Shown piece by piece: positions 23,889-35,700 of a stretch of 64,000 nucleotides of DNA. Position 1 is the first letter of the stretch, and each line of letters opens with the position of its first letter. The notes beneath the pieces are model-generated. The model was given only the letters and a program-made list of their open reading frames with translations. It ran no database searches and was not told the origin of the DNA. The position numbers were made by a program, and so were the translations under genes. The stretch comes from Apostichopus japonicus (Eukaryota > Echinodermata > Holothuroidea > Aspidochirotida > Stichopodidae): the NCBI RefSeq assembly GCF_037975245.1, contig NC_092569.1:2211501-2275500 (forward strand). Reading direction: 5' to 3'.

Positions 23889-24276
23889 CAGTGGCGGAAC
23901 TATCGGTATTGGTCAGGAGGGCGAGAATGGTCTGTAGGGGCGCTTTCGACACTATCTAAGCGGAGCGCCACCAGAGGTTGGCGCGTAGCGTACAGACATA
24001 TTTTGAGTAAAGATACTTCCTAGATTGCCGGAAATGACCTTTTCCGGGCCTTGCTAATTTGCAGATAAACGAAGAATAAATAGGTGTCATCGCCAAATTA
24101 CACCAACAAACTGTGACAAATGTCAATAGGTAGATGAGAGCGCAATAAAAAAGTCAATAATCGCGAATAAGTAAAAAGTGGTAAAGAGCTGAAAAGGGCG
24201 CCAGCAGTCCACTTGAGTCCTTCAGGGGGTGGGGGGGGGGCCATCCGCCCCTGACTGTATGGACGCTCCGCCACTG
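23889..24276 (+). mobile_element. hAT-like MITE, family 1
   Basis: Ends CAGTGGCGGAAC ... GCTCCGCCACTG, inverted over about 10 bases, flanked by CCTACCCT (23881-23888) and CCTATCCC (24277-24284), an 8-bp target duplication with two changes. CAGTGG termini with 8-bp duplications fit hAT. No transposase. The same family, reversed, is at 46408-47030. Confidence 0.85.
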
Positions 24277-25981
24277 CCTATCCCCATTTACCATATCCAC
24301 TCATCTTCCATTGTTCCATTCTCTTTTTTCCTCAAAGTACGGCATAATACGTGCGTGTCTAAGCAGTTTTCCTGTTCGTCACTAATCTCTGTCCCGTTTT
24401 GAAATCTGGTACACACAGACATACAAACATACTAACAAATAATATTTTTTGCTACTAACATACTAACCTAGCATATATAAAAAGTTTAATTATGGTCACC
24501 AATAAATCCTGATTTCCGTTCATAACAAGTATAGCAGATTGTGTAAGTCAAGTGTGTACTTCATGCCACATAAAACAACTTAAAATTTGCATGCTGCTGC
24601 ATGGAGTCGCGTTATCTCAAGCAGTCATTGCACCGTATCCGACGGAAAGGAAGTCTACAAGGGGCCCAAACCGTTGACCTGATAACACCAAATCCTGGCT
24701 ATGCTGTAGACTGAAATTTGTGAATGGTCGAATGGAAACCGGTAAGACTGATGTAATTTAGTGAAATTCAGTGCATCAGACATAAACAAATTCGGAGGCC
24801 CTGCCGGAGTCAAGAGTGAAGAGTCACAGGCCTACAAACGTCACAATGACTAACGTAGTTGAGTGATTACTGTATGTGTCGGTATCTATTGTTTGCATGC
24901 ACAAGCCTACCAACTAGAATGTTGTTTTCATTAGGAGTAGGAAGCCAGCGAAGTATTCGTGATATTACTTGTTCAAAGGCGTTGGGGATAATTTCGAAAT
25001 GATATCAAATTTTGGACATGGTATAAGATAGACCGATACGTACAGTACTGTAGTGTAGGCCAAACTTCTTCAGTTTCTATCGAGCCTTAGGACTAACTAA
25101 TATGTAGGTCAAAGGCCTTACTGCCACCATATGTCTGAATTTGCAATCAGTAATTAATGTACTTTTGCACCATAGTTTATCGAATAGCTAACTTCATAAG
25201 TGTTAATATTGTTGTGATACCCGAGAGGGGTTTTTTAACGAGTACATAACAGAAGCAGAAGTTAACTAAATGTCTCACATGTCAATGATTAGTTCACTAG
25301 GTCTTGGTTAGTTTTCATGAAAAGGAAAGAAACAAAGAAGGAAAAAAATCCTAGCTAGCATATTTCACTTCAGCTAGATGTCCTATACTAACTATGAGTC
25401 ATTTCCAAGACATTATCTGCTGACTAATACCAATGCAACAGTTCAGAACTTAAGGGCTAATAGTGACTCAGTCTTACTCCAGCATGTGCATCTTTTAAAG
25501 CTTCCAAATACTGTAGGTATATTGCCATACATTTAAAGGCATTGAAGACTCGCCGCAAACTGCGTACGGTCATCTGAACAAGTTAACTTTCAGTTGCTTG
25601 CAAGTGACGTTTTGTTTGTGTCGCAACAAAATGCAGACAGTAATGAAACGTGATACCTTAATTAGCTGGACCTGAGATGATTGCTGTATCGTTTGTATAC
25701 TGTGCAGTGGGTATTGACCGCAGCTGCATGTACTGACTGTACACTAGTGTCTAATTACCGACAGTAGCAAGCTGTGTGTGCATTTTCTGGGTGGCGTTTA
25801 ACACTTCTGTTACACCTCATTCGAAACTAGGTCAAAGTACTGGCATTAGATGTTTCTTGGTGCTCACGTCTTCACACCCTTTAGGTAGCTAGCTACGAAG
25901 CCTACTGTATATATTGTTTCTCCTCTTAAATTATATTTACAGCACCATCGATGTGAACTATTATAGTCGTATACATTGGTG
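24277..25981. other. Intergenic, upstream of the XKR gene
   Basis: I see no coding exon or repeat here. It should contain the XKR promoter and 5' UTR (transcription rightwards) and is head to head with NRBP across about 4.5 kb. Confidence 0.5.
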
Positions 25982-28900
25982 ATGGGGGACTCAAGGAAGC
26001 ATTCTTCCAACCCAGATGTGGGTGGACCAACTAGTTTTTCAGCCCGCACTCCACCTCTGCAAACATCACCAACAGCTTTAACACCACCGCATGACCTGGA
26101 AGCCACCAGCGATGATGTGTTCAACACTGCGGCAATGCCCCATGACTTCAAACTGAACTTCTCCATTTTAGATGCCCTGTTCATGTTGAGTGGCATGTTC
26201 ACATATGTGGCAGACATAGTGACAGATATCGTCGTAGCAGTGCAATACCTGTTCGACTCAGATTATTTGTGGGCAATTATGACGTTTGCATTTGTTCTTG
26301 TACCGAGTGTTACGCTCCAGTATTTCAGTCTGAGGTGGTTCATCATCGATATCAGCAAAGAGGATTGGCACAAGGGTAAGGGCTTTATGGCCAAACTCTT
26401 GAGCTGGGCTGAATGGCTTCTCTTCCACATCTTTCAACTCGGTGCTATTAAAAGGTCAGTTGTACTCTTCTTGACTCACAGGTATAGAAATGTTGAGCTC
26501 ATGTAGTTATGTCCAAAAAGGGGGTGGGGGTTGTGGCAAAAAAAGAAGCGTGCATTAGAAAATGAGGCTGGTCATCAGGGATTGTTAAATGAGACAAATT
26601 AATTGTCTCAGCACTTGAGGACTTGTGCTTTGAGGGAGAAATTGAGGGTGGCCCTAAAATGCTAATTGACATTCTGAGCATGAGTGACCAATTGGTGATG
26701 GACTGGTGAGGCTTGTATGTTGGGGGTGGTATATATACTCTAGAATCATCCTCGGTTAGGTCACCTCCCTCCAGCCCAGTGTACCCTGCAGAACCTATTA
26801 TTTTGATTGCTGGCAGGACAGGTGTTGTTAAAGAGAGTGGATGTTGCACTAACAGCCACCCACCCACTGATAAACACACACACTGGATACAGGTATCTTG
26901 TAAGCTTTGGGTACACATTTCACTTCAAAATCCAATTTTGTTCTTTAAACTTACAGTTATGCTCATGATGCAAATAGCCATACATCACTGTCTTCAATGC
27001 TGAACACAGTTTGCAGATAAGTTAGTTAGAGGTTAACTTGGGAGTTACGAGGTAAACACACAATGATGGCATGATGTTTGCAATGATCGCCCACACTACG
27101 TTTGGGTTTATTGTCATCATTGTAGAGTTTGCCTAATTCATGAGACCTAATTTTGCAATAGGAATCATTGTCAGGTTTACAGTTAACATTCTTAAAATAA
27201 AAAGTACATAATAACTTCTGCATACTAATTTAGGCTTAAAATTAATTATGATGCAGAAGCTATAATGTGATTTTTTTAGTGTATTCATAACAATTTGAAT
27301 TAAAAATGCTTCAGGAGATAAATTTATTAGCTGTGTTTTGCCCATAGGTAGGTCAATGTCTGAATGACTCCTGTGTACAATACATATATAGCATCCTTTA
27401 GCTGGATTGTGTTGCTCGTATAAGAAAGAAACAACACACCTTATCAGTTTGACTTTGTTTACAAAACAAAGGTTCACTGGCACAGGTAACTAATTTTACA
27501 ACCCATTAATGAATAACTCACAGAGATTAGACTGGTTGTTAATGTTTACATAACATTGATGAACAAACCAAAAGTAAATATATGAAACCAAAGCTATATT
27601 TGTCTGCCCCATGCTTTGTTTCACTGATCTGTAGTAGGATTGCGTATATTTCTTCATTAATTTCTGGAACGAAAAAGTTACCAAAACATGGTCGTTTAAG
27701 TAGATTTATGACAATGGCAAAGTGAAAGGAAAGCATTGACCCTGTTTTAAGTTCTCATCAGATGGTATTAATTTATGTGATGTGTAATGTTAATCTGTTT
27801 GATAGGTGTGTAAAAGTAAGTTGGCCTGACGTTTCGATCCTAACAGGATCTTCTTCAGAGGCTAAATGACAAATAACGTACAGTAAAGTAGAAGGGACAA
27901 AAACACGCACAGAATACAGGCAGGTTAAATGATAAAAATGAAATGAAACACAAGAATACAAATACAAGTACAAAGTAGATAAGGAGGATCACCCAAAGGG
28001 ATACAGTAAAAGAGCAGCTGAAAATCAAAATAAAATAAAACTGTTAGCAAACTGCTTATCCACTAGAGTGTAAAAGTAAGTTTAGCCTCTGAAGAAGATC
28101 CTGCTAGAATCAAAACGTCAGGCCAACTTACGTTTACACATTCTCTTACACAGGCTCTCTAGTGGATAAGCAGTTTGCTAACAGTTTTATTTTATTCTGT
28201 TTGATAGGTGTCAGTTCTCTCTATTTTTGCTTAACAAGTGTGAGAATGACTTTTTGCTATTAGTGGACTTAGACTGTAAGTTTCCTGTTCGAATCTTTGA
28301 GGCCAACATTTTGTAGAATGTATGGTCTTAACACTACTACAAGTAATATATATTTTCCTTTCCAAGGTACACTTCAGTATCCATTTCACTCCTCACTTCC
28401 CTATCTGCTCATAACAACCGCACTCTACCTCTACCATGTCCCCCAAAGCACTTGAGTGTAATGGTTGTGAGGAGATAGGTGAGGTCATTGTTCATTAATA
28501 TCCAAACCAGTTCAGGGTTGGGAGTATCAATTTCTTCCAAATCTACAATTACCATTCGTGATTGCAGCACCAGCATTTGTAACTGTACTGCTCATTTGAC
28601 ACTAATTTGTGAACATTATATATATACATGTAGATTTTCCCATACTTCCAATAGTCACTTACATGTTGCAACTATAGCACTGTCTGTGGATGGAATCCAA
28701 TGAACATTTGTCATATAACATTGTTCTATTTTTTTATGATAACTCAGAATTCTCATTGGTTGACACATTAATGCTTTCTATTAAAAGTTGAACATATATG
28801 CATTACAGATGTTGACTTTGTACCATACATATTTGTGAGCCAAACAGATGACCTTTGGCCTCGATAATATACCACACGATATCTCTTCACAGATACTGGA

Positions 28901-31516
28901 GGACACTGAAGTATGGTTGGAGGAGTCGAGATGAGTCAGACTCACATACAAAGAGGATGATGAATTATCGTATGATGGTTTACGAGTACCGTGACATCAC
29001 CATGTTACGTCTCTTGGAGGCCTTCATGGAATCGGCGCCGCAGCTGGTGTTACAGCTCTATATCATTAAAAAACAGTACGATGCAATGGAAGATATTCAT
29101 TGGATAACAGGTAAAATCAATCTGAAAAAAGATGACAATAATGATCACGTTTACTACTGTATGTAACAAAAGCATTAAAAAAGGCAATGTTGACTTAATC
29201 CTACTGCAGGACATGCTGACAAATTCTGAGCCAGATTTTGTTGCAGTCAAATTTTCATTTTGTTGCAGTATTTATTGGTTTATTCTGAGTGTTAACTATT
29301 GTTGCACCAATTATCAGTTAAGGACCACCGTTCACTATCGGGATGTGATAATAGTGGCAATATTGGCCACATTACCGGTATCTGCCGATATTGCGATCTA
29401 AGTTATCTAATTACACCAGTAATGCCGATATTAGTGATTTTGGTGCACCACTATGGTTATCGAAGGATCTTTAGTTGTGACGTAATATTAAAATTTTCTG
29501 TCTTTTTTGGCATCACAAGAAGAACGTATGTATGTACATAGCAAACAAACCTACAATACAAAAGGCACCATCATTGGTAGTTTATTCTTTACTTTTGCAC
29601 TGTTGATGTCCTTGCACTGTACCCCCAAAAGTAAAACTGCTCCTGGTTAGTCAGAAATCATATTTCTGTCAGGCGAGTGTGTTTTTGATCGAAGGGTGCT
29701 TACAGCAGCTGTTTGCATTGAGTTTGGTACAAGAGTTTTTAAGTTTGATAGCAAGATCTTCATAACTTAAATAGTTCACTTAGCCTACAGTACCTGGAAT
29801 GAAGCTTCATGTCATATAAAGAAGAAATAGTAGGAATCGCTGAATAGTTTCAACAGTATTTACTTTGATCCTCGCTTACCTGTCTCCTCACAACCTCAGC
29901 ACCCTCATGAACTGGTAATCTTTTTAGCGTTGTACTTCCTAGATGGCCAGATCTTCCTGGCCTCTCATTCTACAACCTTGTTAGAACAAGTTTTTCGACT
30001 CGGAAAAATATCTTTACGATTCTTATAGAACAGTTTTTATTTTGCTCATGATAGTCACTTATTTTAAAATTGGTGAATTAAATTATTCACTAATCATTTT
30101 TTTGGGGGGGGGAGGGGGTCTTTTTGGTGAAAAAAGCTAGGAGAGCTCCTTAGTCAGATATAATTGCCAGTCAAAAGTTGCTATAAAATGATAGATTATA
30201 TCAAGGTTCAGTAAAGGGGGTTTTATTAATGCTCACGCCACAAGTCAATTGAAGCCAGTCTTGCTTTTTAGTCGTGTACCGTTCAAGACAGTTTCGACAG
30301 CAATGTAAGTAATCACAGCGAGATAAATATTGGCATGTGACCAAACCCAGCACCAGTCCTCAGCAGAAAAGGGACACTAGGCAGGTGGTCATCAGTGGTT
30401 AGTTCAAATATATTGGGCATTTTATGCGGCAGTGTCTGGCTGGCTTACCGAGCTCCCTCAGGGGGGGAAAATATCCTTCTAATTTCTTTAAGCCTTATTT
30501 TATTGTTTCCTTTGCATAATGATTATAAGTACTTTTTAATAAACTGACTTGATTTTTGATAATAAATTAAACCAGAGTTTTGCACCCCTCTTGGAAATTT
30601 CCATTAATACTTATCATTTCATTCTGTTGTAGGTATATCTGCGTTGGCGTCGCTATCTTCGCTCGCTTGGGGTCTGGAAGCGTACCACAAGGCCCTGCGA
30701 GAGTCACGCCACGACAAGAGGAACATCGGGTACCTCGGGGTGGGCTTCCGAATGATGTGGCGTACCTTCACCATCTCCTCCCGGGTCATATCCTTGGCCC
30801 TCTTCGCCTCTGTCTACAAGTGGATCATTTTCCCGATCGTGGGAGGCCATTGGCTGTTGATGACCATGTGGTTGATCTACCAGAAGACAGATTTTTGCAA
30901 TACCTCGCTGGAGGAGTGGTTCTTTGATGGCGTGATAGGGATCATATATATATTCAGTTTCTTCAATATGAAGGAAGGTCGAACGCTATATCGAGCCATC
31001 ATATTCTATTCCGTAGTCTTTCTGGAAAACACCCTCCTGTTCGGGTTCTGGTATTACAGCGACGATGGCATACCCAGCGCCAAATGGTACGCCATCCCGG
31101 CGTTCATCCTAGTCTGGGGAGGGTTCTTCATCGGTCTGTTCTTCATGGTGTCCTACTACTGTTTCCTTCATCCGAACATAGAGTTTCCTTGTCACAAGAA
31201 AACGGTAGAAGGCAGGACTCTCCAGCCATGGGAGAACAGGGGTATGGACGAGGTGGACCATAGCAAACAACGCGACCCACTGGAGGGTAACCTCTTCACG
31301 AGAGGAGGTCGCCGAAGCATGCAGATGTTCGGAGAACCTTTAGACAATAGTCGCCGAAGCATGCAGATGTTCGGAGAACCTTTAGACGTAAGAATAGATA
31401 CTAGGAGCAGTTGCAACGAGATTACACCAAATTCAAACCATTCCAATCATGTTCTGAGTCCACCACCACATAGCCATTCAAACGGAAAGAAGTTGTGGCA
31501 CGAAAGCCAGGTATGA
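25982..31516 (+). CDS. XK-related protein (XKR4/6/7-like), putative phospholipid scramblase
   Basis: Three exons, 25982-26454, 28893-29110 and 30633-31516, with GT/AG junctions and matching phases, give a 524-residue protein. The ATG at 25982 opens a ~57-residue hydrophilic N-terminus; the multi-pass region (about 58-400) has the family's MFTYVADIVTDIVVA, YWRTLKYGW, the signature ESAPQLVLQLY (204-214), and TISSRVISLALFASV. Some XKR proteins (Xkr4, 8, 9; CED-8 in worms) expose phosphatidylserine when cleaved by caspases. The cytoplasmic tail here carries MDEVDHSK, with DEVD at 436-439, a classic executioner-caspase site that would remove the last 85 residues. The tail also holds a tandem 14-residue duplication (RRSMQMFGEPLD at 457-468 and 471-482). 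Which XKR subfamily it belongs to cannot be settled by eye. Confidence 0.92.
27810..28195. mobile_element. Penelope-like/retro insertion with 16-bp target duplication
   Basis: Lies in XKR intron 1. A perfect 16-bp direct repeat, TCTGTTTGATAGGTGT, flanks it (27794-27809 and 28196-28211). It contains two inverted copies of a Penelope-type end motif (27825-27858 minus, 28089-28122 plus) and a 40-bp inverted repeat with arms near 28036-28075 and 28155-28195 (TTAGCAAACTGCTTATCCAC and its complement). The left part matches 11588-11700. A long target duplication suggests target-primed insertion. Confidence 0.7.
29290..29455. mobile_element. Degenerate MITE in XKR intron 2
   Basis: Runs from GTTGCACCAATTATC to TTTTGGTGCACCAC, with inner blocks AATATTGGCCAC and GCCGATATT that form imperfect inverted repeats. 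The GGTGCACC/GTTGCACC ends resemble widespread hAT-type short elements in animals. Old and without a clear target duplication. Confidence 0.4.
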
Positions 31517-31609
31517 CCTCTCTTGCAAATTATGTATTCAAATTGGGACGAGGAGGGGATGGAATAAAACCATTCCTCCAAGCTGTTTTGTGGCTCCAGA
31601 GTAGAGTAT

Positions 31610-31629
31610 CATACCAGATATCTGGTATG
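31610..31629. other. 20-bp perfect palindrome downstream of the XKR stop
   Basis: CATACCAGATATCTGGTATG, centred on GATATC, about 100 bases after the XKR stop codon and probably within its 3' UTR. It could form a short hairpin or be a dimeric protein site; no function can be assigned. Confidence 0.7.
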
Positions 31630-31909
31630 TTCAGTTTGACACGAACCAGATATATACCTAAGAGGATAGTCCCAGTGTACCCTCAATTTACCGAGGTGAT
31701 GAAAAAAGGAAGCAAAAACTTTAACATCCTGCTTGAAAATTTGCATTTCAAATTTGCAAAATTTAAGTCTAGGCGATTCCTTTGGAACACTGTAAAAAGA
31801 AGTTAGGTTAATATTTTTTAAAATTTTTTTCAGTTGATTCCTCATTTAGATTTGTGGGCTTAAAACAGTCTGTCTTGAAGATATAATATAAATACTTTCA
31901 GACACACTT

Positions 31910-32720
31910 TGCTAGAATCCATGAAGTTTTGTGGCAGGCTGACACATGACATCCGTGACACATGACAACTGTGACAGTAAGTTTCAGACTGTTTGCTAGA
32001 CCGAAAGACTTTGATAATGTCGAAACTATTGAGTAGCATACAGGACTGATATCCAAGTGCACGCTAGTCTGCTAGGTTCCATGAAGTTTTGTGGCAGGCT
32101 GACACATGACATCTGTGACATGTGACAGTCAGTGTCAGACTGTTTGCTAGACCGAAAGACTTTGATAATGTCGAAACTATTGAGTAGCATACAGGACTGA
32201 TATCCAAGTGCACGCTAGTCTGCTAGGTTCCATGAAGTTTTGTGGCAGGCTGACACATGACATCTGTGACATGTGACAGTCAGTGTCAGACTGTTTGATA
32301 GACCGGAAGACTTTGATAATGTCGTTACTATTTAGTAGCATACAGGACTGATATCGAAGTGCACTCTAGTCTGCTAGGTTCCATGAAGTTTCGTGATAAG
32401 CTGACACATGACATCCGTGACACATGACATCTGTGACAGCAAGTTTCGGACTGTTTGCTAGACCGAAACACTTTGATAATGTCGTAACTATTTAGTAGCA
32501 TACAGGACTGATATCCAAGTGCACTCTAGTCTGCTAGTTTCCATGAAGTTTCGTGATAGGCTGACACATGACATCCGTGACACATGACAACTGTGACAGT
32601 AAGTTTCGGACTGTTTGCTAGAACGAAAGACTCTATAATGTCATAACTATTTAGTAGCATACAGGACTGATATCCAAGTGCATGCTAGTGTGCTAGATTC
32701 CATGAAGTCTGTGTTAGTCA
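31910..32720. repeat. ~150-160-bp tandem repeat, five units, after XKR
   Basis: Units restart with CCATGAAGTTTYGTG near 31920, 32080, 32230, 32381 and 32541, with a partial unit at 32700. Each holds GCTGACACATGACATC, AGACTGTTTGCTAGA, TTTGATAATGTCG and TAGTAGCATACAGGACTGAT. Units two and three are nearly identical. It begins about 400 bases after the XKR stop; whether it is transcribed is unknown. Confidence 0.9.
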
Positions 32721-35700
32721 GTATCAGACTTCCATGGTTTTGTGTATCAATGAATACAGTAAGTTGTATTCCATAGGCTGTTGTTCATGTAGACCTATAG
32801 ATCACATTACCTCACAGAATGATTCAAGGTGTTTAGCAGACTTGCCTTTTAAGATGTGTCATGTTTGGGTATGCAGTCGTAATCTGATGTCTATTGTATG
32901 TGTGTGATGTCTTTGTATACATACATGTGTATGTTGTGTACAGTATATGTGATGTTTATTTTGTGTATATGTGATGTTTATGTTGTATTTGTATGTGTGA
33001 TGTGTATGTTGTATGATGTCTATTGTATGGTATGTCTATTGTTTTAAATGTAAGATTGATACCCGGTTACCAGACCTTCCTTTACGACAATTCATTCCGT
33101 GTGCCTCAGTGTACAGTTTATGTGTGCGTCTGCTGTTATTATGCACAGAATGTTAGACTGTTGTATACATCGTTCAGCAGACTTAGGGATGATAGGCCAT
33201 GCTTGTTTCAAGGGGCTGTGTATCTACTGTAATATCATGAATAATGCATATCATGAATAATGCATATCATGAATAATGCATAACATGTCAGACTGTTAAG
33301 CAGACTACATATGTGACAAGGTTTAGCCAATCACTGCCAATCTTCCAGATGTTTGTCTTTCGAGCCCTCCATGGTGATCTTATACTAATATTGGTATTGT
33401 TACAGTTTTTATTTGTCGAAGTGTGTGTTAGGCATATATAGAACACTATTGGTTGTCCCAGTTGTGATGTTTGTTTCAAAGAAAGTACAGAATTGGTGGG
33501 AAAGGGCAACCTTTTGTGGGAATGAGTGGAAATTATGAGGTTATACAAAGGCCCTCTTTAAAGGGATACATCCAGTGGCAGACACTATTCTTCACTGTTA
33601 AATGAAAACCTAAATATCATCTAAATATCATGTAACTAATTTCAGGTATGGTTGATTGAATATAGTCTGTTTTGATCTAGGCTGAGCCCACGATTCTTTC
33701 CTGTGAGTGACTCACAGTGGATTGTCTGTGATGTCATTATGGTAAAAAGTTATTCAAAAGCTTACTATATCTATTATAATCAATTTGAAATATTACACGT
33801 TTGGAATAATTGCATAGATGGCAGTGTTTCTCTATAGATAGTATTTAATCAAACTTTCTTTTGAAGAAATATTATTTTACTCTCTGAGAAGGTGCGATAA
33901 ATATTATAAAGACATAGAGAGAGAAAAAAGAAACATTTTCATCTAAATTGCTGCGATGACTCCATTTTGCTCTGCTGTTGCCAGGTGCATTCACAAAATA
34001 TCACAAAATTTGATTTTTAAAAAATTTCATATCTTCATAATACAAAATGCTATGAGGCTGTGGTTTTGACTAAAACATGCCAAAAAATTTCAGCATATTT
34101 GATTAAACAAACAAATTCAACAAAAGGATCATCCATTTGAGTGGCAGAGATATCATATGTATACATGAGTTCCGTAACAGGTGTGTGTATAAATCATAGT
34201 ATCGTTTCCAATGACTGAATCCGTATGTGGGGTTTGCTTCACACTCATACAGTTTTATTTTTTTTAGATTCCGATTTGTCCGTTGTCAATGAACATCGAT
34301 ACAAGTTTTAAGTTTTAAGAGATATTTATTATAGGCCAATTTCTTCCCTGCAAGATACTTTTTATTGCCGAGGATTTCCGGTTCTAATTTAATGCCGTAT
34401 AAAAGGTCTCAGTGCTTAAAACTTTCTCTTTCAGTTTAAAAAAAATATAATAATAAACAGTCAAATTTACTTGGCAGACTATGACTCAGTTATATTCAGA
34501 GCATATTTTGTTGGGTTTTGTCAATATATGCAAATTTATCTACAATTTACCTGTATTCAAACTTCAATACAGATGGTCACAAAGTAGAATATCTCACAAT
34601 AATTTATCCAAAGAATTTAGCCAATTGTGTCGAAAATGAATAATGCTGTCCACTATTTTTTTTAAATTACCTGTCTTTACTAATTATGCTAACTACCAGC
34701 CAATCAGGAATATAGTGTATGTAACATGTAGAGTAAATACACAGGAATGCCTCAACATATTGAAAAGTCTACAGAAAAATGAGCTGTTTGACCCTAAAAA
34801 CAACTAAACATTATTTCCTGGTTTATGTTTCTCGTTATTATTTCCTTGGACATAATTGAAATATTGAACTCTGAAGTCCAATTTATGGCAGGCTGTTGAA
34901 ATAAATTTTTCATTTTGTGAGTGATATCTGGTAATGCAAGTCAGTAAAGAAGGTTGTTTTCTTATTTCTTTTTTTAGCTTGATCATTTTTAAATGGGGTA
35001 TATATTTTATATACAAATATCATATGTTAAGAGTTAAAGAAAGCCATTGATTTATAGATATATGCAAGTTACTCGTTTCCATGGTCACACAAAGTACGGG
35101 CAGAACCATCTTAAATCCTCCGACCGATAAGTTTTAAGTAAAATCACAAACCCTTCACTTGCATGTGGAAATATTTCCTCTTTTACCAAAGTAGTATCTT
35201 CTGTAACTTCAACTAAATTATAGTATATATCAATCATTTCCAATTTTTTCATTTCTTTTTTAATTCTTTGTGTGCAATGTTAAACAAAAAATAATTTAAA
35301 TGATATATATTTATGATTGTGTTATTGTTTTTACTTGAACTGACCACAAGTCAGTTCTTCTCATCTATAAATACAGATATGAACTCATAAATACAAACTA
35401 ACATTTTTTCTTGCCTTTCTTTTGTTCTCCAAATGGTGCTTCTCAGTGTTTCGAAGATGTTGACCGAGGGCGCTGTCATCTGTCGTCCTTCGTTGGTGCA
35501 CATATGATATAGGCTATGCTCTGTGGGTCCTTGTGTGCTATAGTTTGACTAAAGTTCACTTCCACCCCAACTACCCCCTAGTTCAATTCCTTCTTCTTCT
35601 TAGACAGTTCTCTGAATCCCCCAACCCCCCTCACCCCTCCCCCCCCCCTCTTCACCACTCTCTTCCACCTCCCCTTTGTTTTTGTCTCCTCTTTAATGAG

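Noticed and set aside
27026-27740. Minus-strand frames that might be a decayed transposon ORF (KRPCFGNFFVPEINEEIY)
   Set aside because: There is a vague resemblance to gag-like proteins of DIRS-type elements, but the frames are short, broken and without catalytic motifs, so I do not call it.
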